From: Candidatus Wallbacteria bacterium
Lineage (GTDB): Bacteria > Muiribacteriota > JAQTZZ01
NCBI GenBank assembly: GCA_028687545.1
Contig: JAQTZZ010000006.1
Location: forward strand, 62,001 to 126,000
Reading direction: 5' to 3'
Length of the DNA stretch: 64,000 nucleotides
The number at the start of each line of letters is the position of its first letter. Position 1 is the stretch's first letter. Both the position numbers and the translations under genes were made by a program. The notes beneath the pieces were generated by a model. That model had not been told where the DNA came from. It saw only the letters and a list, made by a program, of their open reading frames with translations, and did no database searches. Of the stretch, positions 35,029 to 46,059 are shown piece by piece.

Positions 35029-37530
35029 TCACTCGGAATCGCCGATATCTGGTTCGTCGTCCTTTTCCAGAGTACTGGTGGTGATGCTTTCGTCAGCTGA
35101 GATTTTCTCGACAGCCACCAGTTCGTCCTGAGGATTGAGCCTGATCAGGCGCACACCCTGTGTAGTCCGTCCGATCAGGGAGATGTCCCCTGCCTTGCAG
35201 CGCACGATCATACCCTGCATAGTGATCAGAATCAGTTCATCCCCATCAGTGACTTCGCAGAGGGAAACAACGCGTCCTGTCTTTGGAGTGATGCGGATGG
35301 TCTTGATGCCTGAGCCGCCTCGGCCTTGAGCTCTGTATTCACTGATCAGTGTGCGCTTGCCGCAGCCCTTCACGGTGGCAACAAGCAGGCTGGCGCTTTC
35401 ATTTTTGACGATGTCGGCGTTGACCACTTCATCGTCACCTTTCAGTCTGATCGCCCTGACTCCGGCTGCCTGACGTCCCATGGACCTGACATCCTTTTCA
35501 TTGAAACGGATGGATTGTCCGTTGCGGGTGACCACGATCACTTCGTTCTGTCCGCTGGTCAGATTGACGCTGACAAGTTCATCCGTATCCTGAAGAGAGA
35601 TGGCAGCCACACCATGGCGGCGCAGATTGACGAAGGCGGAGAGCGGGGTTTTCTTGACCTTGCCCTTCTTAGTGATCATCAGTATGAAAAAGGGATCTGT
35701 GAAATTTTTTGCCGGGATGAGGGTGGCGATCCGCTCGTCTTTCTCCAGATTGAGATAATTAACGATAGCCTTGCCTCTTGCGATTCTGCTGGCTTCCTCG
35801 AGCTGGTATACTTTCATTGCCCTGAGTTTTCCACGGTTGGAAAAGTACAGCAGATAATCCTTGGTGTTGGCAACGAAAATGTCCCTGATTGAGTCCTCAT
35901 CCTTCATTTTGCCGCCTGTCACACCTTTGCCCCCCCTGTTCTGGGTGCGGTAAATTTCCAGGGCCTGGCGCTTGATATAGTCGTCCCGGGTCACAGTGAT
36001 CACCATTGGCTCGTCCTTGATCAGGTCTTCTTCTTCGAACGAGGCTTCGGACATTTCCATCCGCACAACTTCCGTCTTACGCTTGTCTCCATATTTGGAA
36101 TCGATTTCTTCCAGATCCTGGACTATGATTTCGTCGACCAGTTTAGCATCTGCCAGAATCGCTTTGAATCGTTCGATCATCTTGAGCAGTTCCTGATATT
36201 CACTCACCAGTTTTTCACGCTCAAGTCCAGTCAGCCTCTGCAGGCGCATGTCAAGGATGGCCTGAGACTGGAGCTCCGAGAATCCGAATTTCTTCGAAAG
36301 CTTTTCACGGGCTATTTCAGCGGTCTCTGAAGCTTTGATCAGCGCGATGATGGCATCGATGTGGTCCAGAGCCTTGACCAGGCCTTCCACTATGTGCAGA
36401 CGTTTTTCGGCCTTGCTGAGCTCGAATTTTGTCCTGCGTGTGATCACTTCCCGCCTGTGGCCGATGTAATTGACCAGAAGAGATTTCAGATTAAGGAGCT
36501 GTGGTACATTGTCCACCAGTGCGACCAGGTTGAAATTGAAGTTGGTCTGCAGAGGAGTGTTCTTGTACAACCTGTTTATGATCACATCCGTATTTTCTTC
36601 TTTTCTGACTTCAAGTACGATCCGCACTCCTTCCCGGTTGGATTCGTCGCGCAGATCAGTCACACCTTCGAGTTTCTTGAGCTTGATCAGTTCAACAATC
36701 TTTTCCACCAGGGTGGATTTGTTGCACTGATATGGAACATCCTTGATTACCACCAGATTGCGCTTTTTACTGTCTTCCAGTTCGATTCTGGAACGGATGG
36801 TGACGCTTCCACGCCCAGTGCGGTAGACATCTTCAATGCTGCGGTTGACAAGGATTGCAGCGCCTGTGGGAAAATCAGGACCCTTGATGTATTTTAAAAG
36901 ATCGATCACTTCAGTCTTTTCGAATCCGTTTTTAAGCAGGTGCAGAGTAGCCTGGCAGACCTCATGCAGGTTGTGCGGAGGAATGTTGGTAGCCATGCCG
37001 ACAGCGATTCCGGCAGCTCCGTTGATCAGGAGGTTGGGGATCCTGGCCGGCAGTACTACAGGTTCCTGTTCGGACTCATCAAAATTAGGACGGAAATTGA
37101 CGGTTTCCTTTTCGATGTCGCAAAGCATTTCCATCGCCAGCTTGTCCATCCTGACTTCTGTGTAACGCATCGCAGCTGCGGAGTCCCCATCCAGCGATCC
37201 AAAGTTACCGTGCCCGTCCACCAGCGGGTAGCGGAGGGAAAATTCCTGAGCCATGCGCACCATTGCCTCGTAAACCGAGCTGTCGCCATGTGGATGATAT
37301 TTACCGAGCACGTCGCCGACGACCCTGGCGGATTTGCGATAGGCTTTGCCTGGCTGCATCCCGTTTTCGTTCATGGCAAAAAGGATTCTTCTCTGGACCG
37401 GTTTAAGACCGTCCCTGACATCGGGCAGGGCACGGGAGACGATTACGCTCATCGCGTAGTCGATATAGGCGGACTTGATTTCCTCTTCAATCTGGACTGG
37501 AATAATGTGGGTGTTTTTCAGCTCGTCCAT
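35029..37530 (-). CDS. gyrA: DNA gyrase subunit A
   Basis: Breakage-rejoining subunit of gyrase. The catalytic tyrosine is Tyr123 in [10 protein letters not shown]. The quinolone-pocket segment is [15 protein letters not shown], with Ser84 and Glu88, the susceptible-type residues of this lineage. The C-terminal wrapping domain carries a GyrA box, [11 protein letters not shown] (canonical QRRGGKG; the first Arg is Asn). At 833 aa it is normal. It follows gyrB by 24 bp. Confidence 0.98.
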   Translation of the reverse strand: MDELKNTHIIPVQIEEEIKSAYIDYAMSVIVSRALPDVRDGLKPVQRRILFAMNENGMQPGKAYRKSARVVGDVLGKYHPHGDSSVYEAMVRMAQEFSLRYPLVDGHGNFGSLDGDSAAAMRYTEVRMDKLAMEMLCDIEKETVNFRPNFDESEQEPVVLPARIPNLLINGAAGIAVGMATNIPPHNLHEVCQATLHLLKNGFEKTEVIDLLKYIKGPDFPTGAAILVNRSIEDVYRTGRGSVTIRSRIELEDSKKRNLVVIKDVPYQCNKSTLVEKIVELIKLKKLEGVTDLRDESNREGVRIVLEVRKEENTDVIINRLYKNTPLQTNFNFNLVALVDNVPQLLNLKSLLVNYIGHRREVITRRTKFELSKAEKRLHIVEGLVKALDHIDAIIALIKASETAEIAREKLSKKFGFSELQSQAILDMRLQRLTGLEREKLVSEYQELLKMIERFKAILADAKLVDEIIVQDLEEIDSKYGDKRKTEVVRMEMSEASFEEEDLIKDEPMVITVTRDDYIKRQALEIYRTQNRGGKGVTGGKMKDEDSIRDIFVANTKDYLLYFSNRGKLRAMKVYQLEEASRIARGKAIVNYLNLEKDERIATLIPAKNFTDPFFILMITKKGKVKKTPLSAFVNLRRHGVAAISLQDTDELVSVNLTSGQNEVIVVTRNGQSIRFNEKDVRSMGRQAAGVRAIRLKGDDEVVNADIVKNESASLLVATVKGCGKRTLISEYRAQGRGGSGIKTIRITPKTGRVVSLCEVTDGDELILITMQGMIVRCKAGDISLIGRTTQGVRLIRLNPQDELVAVEKISADESITTSTLEKDDEPDIGDSE

Positions 37531-37554
37531 GTCAGCTCCTTAGAAATAATGTAT

Positions 37555-39677
<2,123 letters not shown>

Positions 39678-39688
<11 letters not shown>

Positions 39689-40154
39689 TCAAGTATCGCT
39701 CATACAGCCAGGCATTGCCCAGATATGACTTGAAATTCTTCCTCAATTCGTTGCTTTCAATATCCGAGAGCAGTGCGTTGATTTCATCCAGGATTTCTCC
39801 TGTTAAAGGATGCCCAGCCTGGTATTCCAGCCAGGAATCTCTTTGCTCGGCCTGAGAGTCATTCAGCCTGCAGATTTTGAAATGGATGTCTGTTACAGTT
39901 TCAGCACCCAGTTCCCTGTTGAAGGCTTCGATCAGGTTCTTTTTCATCTGCTTGAGATGGTAAAGATAAAGATTATTCTCGCCGGCCAGGGTAATTACCC
40001 CCTCACTGAAATTTACGATGCGGAAATCATTCTGAAAGGTGGCTCCGATCGTCTGCCAGACGGCCGTGATTCTGGCCGCCAGGAAGAAGCCTTCCAGGCG
40101 CCTGTTTTCTTTAAATGTTTTAGCAAGCATCTCCGATATATTTTGCATGGCCAT
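39678..40154 (-). CDS. dciA: DciA-like helicase loader (DUF721)
   Basis: DUF721/DciA family protein, thought to load the replicative helicase DnaB in bacteria without DnaC. Pattern: AVWQTIGATFQNDFRIVNFSEGVITLAGENNLYLYHLKQMKKNLIEA contains the family W-x-vvG ... g.L.v...s.aw...L..., split over residues 33-75. An extra C-terminal region (about 85-155) is longer than in most. The start could be 40154 or 40148. Next to gyrB, the common location. Confidence 0.75.
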
Positions 40155-40230
40155 AATATAGTAACAGAGAGTCAAGGAAAAACAAAGAATTATTTATGGT
40201 TTATTTTGAAACCGGACCGCTTAAATCTTA

Positions 40231-40335
40231 GTGGACCGTTACATTTGAATTTACCAACTGTCAGTTTCCGGAAACGCTTCTGCTACAGGCGTTTGTAGGA
40301 AAGCATTATTATGAAATTCAAATGATACGGACCAC
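40231..40335. mobile_element. miniature inverted-repeat element, 105 bp
   Basis: Terminal repeats at 40231-40252 (GTGGACCGTTACATTTGAATTT, split here as 12+10) and 40314-40335 match when reverse-complemented, with 3 mismatches in 22. The interior is about 60 bp with no ORF. Confidence 0.55.
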
Positions 40336-40345
40336 TAGTGGTTCA

Positions 40346-40604
40346 CCACACTTAAATTTATGATTTCAGCCGGAGTGCCGGAGATTCGGATGCAAGGCGC
40401 GGTGAGGAAGAAAATGTGGTGCATTTTCGACGAACCGCAACGCAGCAGACGGATCGCCGCCACCCGGCAGTCAGCGAGTAATGAAACATGATATCGGCCA
40501 GCTTCTTTGTCGCGGCTGTCGCGGCAACCAGCCCAGGTTGCCTTGTCGCCGCTTTGCGAATCTGTCTCGATCTCATGTTTCTGAAACCACAAATTTAAGT
40601 GTGG
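40346..40604. mobile_element. MITE-like element, 259 bp, flanked by a 12-bp direct repeat
   Basis: Ends: CCACACTTAAATTT at 40346-40359 and AAATTTAAGTGTGG at 40591-40604, a perfect 14-bp inverted repeat that extends to 24 bp with 2 mismatches. CGGACCACTAGT occurs at 40328-40339 and again at 40605-40616, as expected of a target-site duplication (6 bp separate the left copy from the end). The interior holds two imperfect hairpins; one, with GCAAGGCGCGG ... CCGCAACGCAGC, resembles the core of the tRNA-spacer elements A1/A2. No transposase is encoded. Confidence 0.65.
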
Positions 40605-40628
40605 CGGACCACTAGTCAGTCCGGATTT

Positions 40629-40841
40629 TCAAATTACCTGCTGATGCTGATATTTTTCCTTAACATAGCGGTAAAAAAATTTACCGTGCGATTCTGCATT
40701 CAAAAGATTCTCGTATTCCCGTTTCGGAACATCGTAGTACTGGACGATCGAGCCGTCGCTCATTTCGACTTCCAGGACTTTGTTCTCATTGTCATAGCCG
40801 ACAGATTTAAGCTGCGAAGACTGTACTTTTTTCCGTTCCAT
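40629..40841 (-). CDS. KTSC-domain protein
   Basis: 70-aa protein of the KTSC family: SSQLKSVGYDNENKVLEV, then GSIVQYYDVPKREYENLL and GKFFYRYVKEKY. Function of this domain is not established; it is often found alone or fused to nucleic-acid-related proteins. It is 74 bp downstream of the hydrolase gene. Confidence 0.8.
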   Translation of the reverse strand: MERKKVQSSQLKSVGYDNENKVLEVEMSDGSIVQYYDVPKREYENLLNAESHGKFFYRYVKEKYQHQQVI

Positions 40842-40915
40842 GCATTTACCTCAACTTTCCATTGAGCCTCTTGTAAAATTTCAGTTTCACGATTCGCTTC
40901 AGCATAAATGATATT

Positions 40916-41548
40916 TTACCGATCTCCTTTTATCCCCACCAGAAATGGATTGTGTTGTTTTTCATGCAGGATCTTGGTTTGAGGGCCGTGACCAGGGTAG
41001 ACCAGAGTCAGATCTGGCAGAGTGAAAAGCTTCTTCTGTATGCTGCGGATCAGAGCTTTGTAATCACCACCCGGCAGGTCTGTGCGACCGATCGATTCGG
41101 CAAACAGGGTATCCCCTGAAATCACGAAGCCGGAACCTGCAAAACTGAGTCCACCCGGTGTATGTCCCGGTGTGTGGATTACTCTGAGACCTGCAAATTC
41201 TTCTCCATCTTCGAGGAATCGGTCGATATCCAGCACGATCGGTTTAGACAGAAAAGAAGAAAAATTCAGCTCGGGATCTGTAAACCATTTCTGTTCATGC
41301 ACTCCGGCCACAAGGGATGCCCCGGTCTTTTCAACCAGCTCCCCGGCGCCGGTTAGATGGTCATAATGTCCATGGGTGAAGAGGATGTGAAGGAGCTTCC
41401 AGTCATTCTCAGAGCAGAATTCCAGGATCGGATCCGCCAGGGCAGGATCAACGGCGATCAGTTCGTTGCCGTCACCGATCTGCAGCAGATAGCAGTTAGT
41501 GGAAATATCTCCCAGTGTGAAGGTTTTGACGAGCCTGGTCATCCTCAA
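40916..41548 (-). CDS. metallo-beta-lactamase-fold hydrolase (glyoxalase II-like)
   Basis: MBL-fold hydrolase of about 210 aa. Metal motif THGHYDHLTGAGEL, then HTPGHTPGG, GDTLF and YPGHGPQT supply the remaining ligands. It resembles small hydroxyacylglutathione-hydrolase-like proteins, whose thioester substrates vary. Its ATG overlaps the hpt stop (4 bp). Confidence 0.88.
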   Translation of the reverse strand: MRMTRLVKTFTLGDISTNCYLLQIGDGNELIAVDPALADPILEFCSENDWKLLHILFTHGHYDHLTGAGELVEKTGASLVAGVHEQKWFTDPELNFSSFLSKPIVLDIDRFLEDGEEFAGLRVIHTPGHTPGGLSFAGSGFVISGDTLFAESIGRTDLPGGDYKALIRSIQKKLFTLPDLTLVYPGHGPQTKILHEKQHNPFLVGIKGDR

Positions 41549-42075
41549 CCTTCAGTCATGACGCCGATAAAAGGAAGCTGGCGGTAATGCTGGGCATAGT
41601 CGAGTCCGTAGCCGACCACGAATTCCTGTCCGACTTCAAAAGCCCAGAAATCCGGGCGGATATCCACCTTGCGGGCAACCGGTTTGTTGAGAAATGTGCA
41701 TACCTTGAGTTCCGCCGGCTCCCTGGTTCCAAGAAATTTAAGGATGTGATTAAGGGTCAATCCTGTATCCACGATGTCTTCGACGATCAAGACATGCTGA
41801 TTTTTAATGCTCTTTTGAAGATCTTTCAGCACCCGGACTTCCCCGCTGGTCTCAGTTTCATCTCCATAACTTGAAACCACCATGAAGTCAACTGTCAGCG
41901 GCATGCTTAATTCCCGGATCAGGTCCGCGAGGAACATGAAAGCGCCTTTGAGTATGCAGACCATCAGGATCTCCTGGTCTCCATAGTAAGCATTGATTTC
42001 TGAGGCCAGCGCTTTAATGCGTTGTGAGATTTCTTCCTTAGAAATCCTGACTTTGATGGAATCAGGTTGGAACAT
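41545..42075 (-). CDS. hpt: hypoxanthine phosphoribosyltransferase
   Basis: Purine salvage enzyme. The PRPP-binding motif is VLIVEDIVDTGLTL; other landmarks are LKGAFMFLADLIREL and VDFMVVSSYGDET. 176 aa from the ATG at 42075, chosen because GGAGGTACC sits just upstream; a longer ORF reaches 42183 but runs through the promoter region. Confidence 0.93.
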   Translation of the reverse strand: MFQPDSIKVRISKEEISQRIKALASEINAYYGDQEILMVCILKGAFMFLADLIRELSMPLTVDFMVVSSYGDETETSGEVRVLKDLQKSIKNQHVLIVEDIVDTGLTLNHILKFLGTREPAELKVCTFLNKPVARKVDIRPDFWAFEVGQEFVVGYGLDYAQHYRQLPFIGVMTEG

Positions 42076-42110
42076 GGTACCTCCGTGGGACAATGACAGA
42101 TTGTCTCCCC

Positions 42111-42139
42111 AAGATATAGCGTTAGCAAGCATTTTACAA
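42111..42139 (-). promoter_or_regulatory. probable promoter of hpt
   Basis: Minus strand TTGTAA (42134-42139), 17-bp spacing, TATCTT (42111-42116), about 36 bp from the hpt start. Confidence 0.5.
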
Positions 42140-42219
42140 GGGGCATTACTAAAAACTTTTGGATTGAATCTGTTGCAGTGCAATTTTCAGGTTAAAGTTA
42201 AGTTTTGCAAATGCCCCTT
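42138..42219. repeat. inverted repeat between divergent hpt and maf
   Basis: AAGGGGCATT (42138-42147) and AATGCCCCTT (42210-42219) pair perfectly across about 62 bp. They overlap the hpt -35 on one side. It might be a regulatory pair of sites or ends of a small element. Confidence 0.5.
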
Positions 42220-42253
42220 TGTTTTGTCACCTGGCTTCAGGTAAAATTAGTTA

Positions 42254-42862
42254 GTGAGAAAATTTTCCGGAGAAATAATTCTGGCCTCCTCGTCGTCGAG
42301 GAGACGCGAACTGCTGCGCGAACTCGGGCTGAAATTCAGAATCATGGTGCCTGAGATCGACGAAGGGAGCGAGGAATTTTATCCAGGACTTACGCAGAAG
42401 CTGGCTTCAAAAAAAGCCCTGGCCGTTGCTTCCCGGGTTGCTCCGGGCAATCTGGTGATCGCGGCTGACACGCTGGTGGTGCAGGGCCGAGTCATTTTCG
42501 GAAAACCGAAGGATCGTGATGATGCCCGCAGGATGCTCCTGGAATTGAGCGGGAAGAAACACGAAGTATTTACCGGTCTCTGCCTCCTGGTTTCAGGCAC
42601 TGCCGAATGTCTTTCTGCCGAAGAACGCACTGTGGTGAGCTTCAGAACCCTTTCGGCCGCTGAAATCGAAGCATACCTTGATACTGGGGAACCATTTGAC
42701 AAGGCTGGAGCTTACGGCATCCAGGGAATCGGCCGTCTTCTCGTCGAGAGGGTCGAAGGTTGTTTTTTCAATGTGGTTGGATTGCCGATAGGAAGATTGA
42801 ATGATTTTTTTCAGGAACTTGGTTTAAATCTTCTGGAAATGCAGTCTGAGGGTATTTATTAG
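42254..42862 (+). CDS. maf: Maf-family nucleoside triphosphate pyrophosphatase
   Basis: House-cleaning hydrolase of modified nucleotides. ILASSSSRRRELLRELGLKF is the signature start; ADTLVV, GKPKDRDDARRML and DKAGAYGIQGIG follow in order, as does CFFNVVGLPIGRL. The start is a GTG. At 202 aa it is typical. The next gene begins 1 bp after the stop. Confidence 0.94.
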   Translation: MRKFSGEIILASSSSRRRELLRELGLKFRIMVPEIDEGSEEFYPGLTQKLASKKALAVASRVAPGNLVIAADTLVVQGRVIFGKPKDRDDARRMLLELSGKKHEVFTGLCLLVSGTAECLSAEERTVVSFRTLSAAEIEAYLDTGEPFDKAGAYGIQGIGRLLVERVEGCFFNVVGLPIGRLNDFFQELGLNLLEMQSEGIY

Positions 42863-42863
42863 A

Positions 42864-43280
42864 ATGGACATGCTTCAAATGACCCATCTGATTGATTACC
42901 TGGCTGTGGCAGTGGCAATTACAATAATCCTGATTTTCCTGCTGCTTGCGACCAGAATGTACCGTAAGCGGACTTGCGCTAAATTCTACACCAATGTCCG
43001 CGGCCGTGTAGTGATCAAGGGCAAGGTCGATTACAGCGGAGTCCAGATCACATTCGGCAAGCTCAGGAACAAAGACAGCGTAAAGGTAACCCCGCTGCTT
43101 TCAAAATCAGGAGAAATCATGAGAATCACCACTGATAAAAAGGGAAACTTCAGTTTTGAAGGAAGTCCTTCGGGGGTACACTGGATTGTGGCAGAGGCAA
43201 AAGGGTGCAAAACCGTGCTCAAAGCGGTTCGACTTGAAACCAGCGAGGAAAATCTGATCCCTGACATTGTCCTGAAATGA
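42864..43280 (+). CDS. membrane-anchored protein with a carboxypeptidase-regulatory-like beta domain
   Basis: 138 aa. One N-terminal membrane helix (about residues 11-31, LAVAVAITIILIFLLLATR) and an extracytoplasmic beta-sandwich of the CarboxypepD_reg type (GRVVIKGKVDYSGVQITFG ... TTDKKGNFSFEGSPSGVHWI). No catalytic residues. It precedes the minor-pilin genes and is probably cotranscribed with maf. Function unknown. Confidence 0.6.
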   Translation: MDMLQMTHLIDYLAVAVAITIILIFLLLATRMYRKRTCAKFYTNVRGRVVIKGKVDYSGVQITFGKLRNKDSVKVTPLLSKSGEIMRITTDKKGNFSFEGSPSGVHWIVAEAKGCKTVLKAVRLETSEENLIPDIVLK

Positions 43281-43328
43281 AACTACTGCAGTTTACGGAG
43301 GTATTAATAAGTTGGAAAGGAGTCTGAA

Positions 43329-44009
43329 ATGAATCATAAAGCAGTGACGATGATCGAATTTGTTCTGGCTGTGGCGGTGGTTGGAGCTTCGCTGGTCCCA
43401 ATCACCGGAAGCATGCTTTCATATTTCAAGAGGGTCAAGACCATTGAAGGCTCCCTTGGTTTCACGAATCGGGCTCAGGCGGTCCTGAATGCCCTGCTCG
43501 ATGATGTCAGTTTTGAGGTAGTTTATACACTTATGAAAGAAAAAGGCGGCGGGCATTGCGAGAATGTGATCGACCTTCAGGACAGAGCCTTCGCGTTGAT
43601 CACGGATCTGACAGATAAAAAATTGGTGAATCGTGACGGTAAGCAGATCTGTCCGCAAGATAATTCAGGACAGGAAAACACCCCTGAAGGGTTGTGGCGG
43701 GTGAGCGGCAATGGCACCTATTTCCGTTCGAACAAGGTCGATTACTACTTCACGTTGAAAATTACCAATATACCCCTGCAGTTTCACTGGAAACAGTATA
43801 AAACCAATGAAAACCACAATGAGGTCATCGGCTGGGAGATCAAACCGGCTGGAGTCGAACCCAATGTTCAGACTCTTGATGTGAACGACATCAAGAGGGA
43901 CATGTTTGTACAGCTGATTCTTTATGTGAAGTGGAAGGAATATGACCGTGACATGGAATATTCGTTCGTCACGTTCAAGGCCAATCTGGACAATTCCAAC
44001 GACAAGTAG
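43329..44009 (+). CDS. type IV pilus/type II secretion minor pilin-like protein (first of three)
   Basis: 226 aa with a class III prepilin signal: MNHKAVTMIEFVLAVAVVG, cleaved before V with Ala rather than Gly at -1, and Glu at +5. A hydrophobic helix follows, then a globular domain with a possible disulfide (HCENV ... KQICPQ). Similar in general shape to PilV/GspI-type minor pilins but not assignable. RBS AAGGAG is present. It is 8 bp before the next gene. Confidence 0.75.
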   Translation: MNHKAVTMIEFVLAVAVVGASLVPITGSMLSYFKRVKTIEGSLGFTNRAQAVLNALLDDVSFEVVYTLMKEKGGGHCENVIDLQDRAFALITDLTDKKLVNRDGKQICPQDNSGQENTPEGLWRVSGNGTYFRSNKVDYYFTLKITNIPLQFHWKQYKTNENHNEVIGWEIKPAGVEPNVQTLDVNDIKRDMFVQLILYVKWKEYDRDMEYSFVTFKANLDNSNDK

Positions 44010-44017
44010 GAGGAGAT

Positions 44018-44656
44018 ATGAATCGGAAGGGTATCGCGCTTGCTGTGGCAATGATTTTCATCTTCGTGGCCTTCGGCCTGATCCTTTTCATCTCCCAGCT
44101 CAACCGTTCCAATACGATTGACCAGGTGGTAGTCAGGGAAAATTACAGGGCCATCTATTTGGCCAAGGGAGCTATCCAGATGGCCATGCTGAAGACCAGG
44201 CAATTTCCCGAGGAACTGAGAGATGCCTGCTGTTTTTTTGACGCAAAGGGAACCATTGAAAACATGTCTGAAGCTTCGGGAGGGCTGGCGTCGGCTCCGG
44301 ATCGCCTGACCGTTCTCGGACTCAGAAATCCGGATGTCCCAGGCGACTGGATTCATGAAGGTGAATTTATCCGCGAACTGCAGATGAAGATGTTTAAAGG
44401 GGCAACTGCCGGCTGGAGCATGACCGAAGGTCTTACCTGCGACGGCCCGTTTACAGGCCAGTTTTTTGTGACTGAGTTGAGATTCATCACCAGGCGCTCA
44501 GGCAACCGTAATGATGCTGTGAAGATCAAGGTCTGGGCCAGAGAAGACAGCGGCAAGACGGTGGGTGAAGTCATGAGAAGCCGCGATCCGGTTCAGTTGC
44601 GTGAAGGCTTGAAAATTGAGGAAGTTCACGAAATTATACTTAAATATGGAGGATGA
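44018..44656 (+). CDS. PilX/GspK-like minor pilin (second of three)
   Basis: 212 aa. The N-terminus MNRKGIALAVAMIFIFVAFG has RKG before a hydrophobic helix but lacks the +5 Glu, as in PilX and GspK, which cap pilus tips. The globular part is unassigned. RBS AGGAGG precedes the ATG. It overlaps no neighbour and ends 4 bp before the third pilin start. Confidence 0.7.
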   Translation: MNRKGIALAVAMIFIFVAFGLILFISQLNRSNTIDQVVVRENYRAIYLAKGAIQMAMLKTRQFPEELRDACCFFDAKGTIENMSEASGGLASAPDRLTVLGLRNPDVPGDWIHEGEFIRELQMKMFKGATAGWSMTEGLTCDGPFTGQFFVTELRFITRRSGNRNDAVKIKVWAREDSGKTVGEVMRSRDPVQLREGLKIEEVHEIILKYGG

Positions 44657-44660
44657 TGAG

Positions 44661-45518
44661 ATGAACAGGCGGGGCATGTCTCTTGTGGAAATGATGATGG
44701 CCGTATTGCTTTGCGGCTTTTTCTTTGCTGCTTTATATCGTCTGCAGGCGTCCATGAACCGCACTACCGAGTTTGTCCGCTGGAAGACGCAATCCCAGGA
44801 TACAATCCGCAGATTTTATAAGGATTACCTGATTCCTGATATTAATAAAGCCACCTATCCGAGCACGATTGATGCGGATATGACTACGGTTCCAGATCCG
44901 ACAAATGCGATGAAATTACAATATCTAAAGGGTGGGGCGATTGACCCCAATGATCCCAATACCTCGATCATCAAGTTCGATTCCCTCTCAGACGGACAGA
45001 TCCTGATGAAATGGCAGATCAGCCACCCGGGAGTTACGGTTGATCTGGCTCAAGATCAGGGACAGAATGATTCAGATCCCTCCTTTGCTGCAGTTTGCGA
45101 AATAGTGGCCTATAAGAGATCTCCTTATGACACCAAAAGGCGGAATGTGATAGTGTATCGCCGTACCACTACTGATTCAACCATCATCAAGCCGGTCAAC
45201 GACAAAGTGATGGTGGAAAATGTGGAATACATCAAAATGTCCCACAGTCCCCGCTACAAACCCGCAGAAATCATCGCCATGAATGTTCTGCCCAACTCCA
45301 TCACGCCAAACAACCCGATGGGAGTTCCGATGGATCCCAGCGACCCTGATTACTTTCACACCTGGAACAATTCCGGCTCGATCAACATTGAAATCGGCCT
45401 GATCCAGGATGTAAGGGTCACTGTTCTTTTGACTGGCGGACCGCATAGATTCACAACCCAGGAAAAAGTATCAATCAAAACTAATGTGGAAATTATTCCT
45501 ACTGCTGGTTTTAATTAG
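44661..45518 (+). CDS. PilW/GspJ-like minor pilin (third of three)
   Basis: 285 aa from the ATG at 44661, which has GGAGGATG upstream. An upstream in-frame ATG at 44616 is less likely because it lacks a prepilin start. Prepilin motif: MNRRGMSLVEMMMAV, cleavage after Gly, Glu at +5. The globular domain is beta-rich and ends in repeated strands (VRVTVLLTGGPHRF, VSIKTNVEII), similar in style to the partial protein at 1-270. The next gene starts within it (35-bp overlap). Confidence 0.75.
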   Translation: MNRRGMSLVEMMMAVLLCGFFFAALYRLQASMNRTTEFVRWKTQSQDTIRRFYKDYLIPDINKATYPSTIDADMTTVPDPTNAMKLQYLKGGAIDPNDPNTSIIKFDSLSDGQILMKWQISHPGVTVDLAQDQGQNDSDPSFAAVCEIVAYKRSPYDTKRRNVIVYRRTTTDSTIIKPVNDKVMVENVEYIKMSHSPRYKPAEIIAMNVLPNSITPNNPMGVPMDPSDPDYFHTWNNSGSINIEIGLIQDVRVTVLLTGGPHRFTTQEKVSIKTNVEIIPTAGFN

Positions 45519-46059
45519 CGCTTGTCTCACTCCCTCCCATGCCGACTGGAGACGGATGATAGGTGCCAAAGTGCCGGTTTTCGAACATACCGACGCTTTC
45601 GGCAATAAATTCAATTTCAGCTCATGTCTCGGACGGATCATCATTGTTTCACTGGGCGACAAGAGATCCAGAATCGAGGATTCATTCTGGAGCAGCTGGG
45701 AGAATCTGTATCAATTGCCTGGCGGAACCTTATTCGTGAATGTTTACTTTCCGGGTGGGCTTTCCCCGGCAGTACCAAGGGGAGAAGTGGTTCACAGAAT
45801 CCGCAGGAGCATCAATGAACGCACCGCGGAAGTGATCGCAACAGCGCCTGCTGAGCGGAAAAAATTTCTGCAGGATCTGGAAATTCACTGGGTTATCGAC
45901 TGGGACCGGGATATCTGTGGAAGCTACTATGCTCCCAGGCATGAGATTATTTTATTTCTGGTCGATAGGAAGGGAAAAATCAGAGACTATTACCTGAAGT
46001 CCGAATGCAGGCTGGATGATTTTCTGGGAAATGTCAAAAAGGTGGAAAGTGAGAAATAG
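45484..46059 (+). CDS. probable lipoprotein with a thioredoxin/AhpC-like fold lacking CxxC
   Basis: 191 aa. The N-terminus MWKLFLLLVLISAC has a lipobox (ISAC, Cys14), so lipidation is likely. The body has AhpC/TSA-like strands (VFEHTDAFGNKFNFSSCLGR, then LFLVDRKGKIRDYY) but no CxxC or peroxidatic pattern, so redox activity is doubtful. It overlaps the third pilin gene and the next gene, suggesting a role in the pilus cluster. Function unknown. Confidence 0.55.
   Translation: MWKLFLLLVLISACLTPSHADWRRMIGAKVPVFEHTDAFGNKFNFSSCLGRIIIVSLGDKRSRIEDSFWSSWENLYQLPGGTLFVNVYFPGGLSPAVPRGEVVHRIRRSINERTAEVIATAPAERKKFLQDLEIHWVIDWDRDICGSYYAPRHEIILFLVDRKGKIRDYYLKSECRLDDFLGNVKKVESEK

Larger units (their letters stand above)
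40155..40628. other. gene-free region with two miniature inverted-repeat elements
   Basis: The 474-bp gap between dciA and the KTSC gene has no credible ORF. It holds the two inverted-repeat elements described separately (40231-40335 and 40346-40604). The remainder is AT-rich with no recognised promoter. Confidence 0.7.

Noticed and set aside
40231-40616. A full insertion sequence with transposase
   Set aside because: The interior of both elements has no ORF of a useful length and no DDE or HUH motif, so only non-autonomous elements are claimed.
42076-42253. Replication origin at the strand switch between hpt and maf
   Set aside because: No cluster of DnaA boxes (TTATCCACA-like) is visible, and no dnaA or dnaN is adjacent. 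The switch is more simply a divergent promoter region.
45484-46059. The lipoprotein as an active thioredoxin or peroxiredoxin
   Set aside because: It has no CxxC and no peroxidatic Cys context, so only the fold is suggested.
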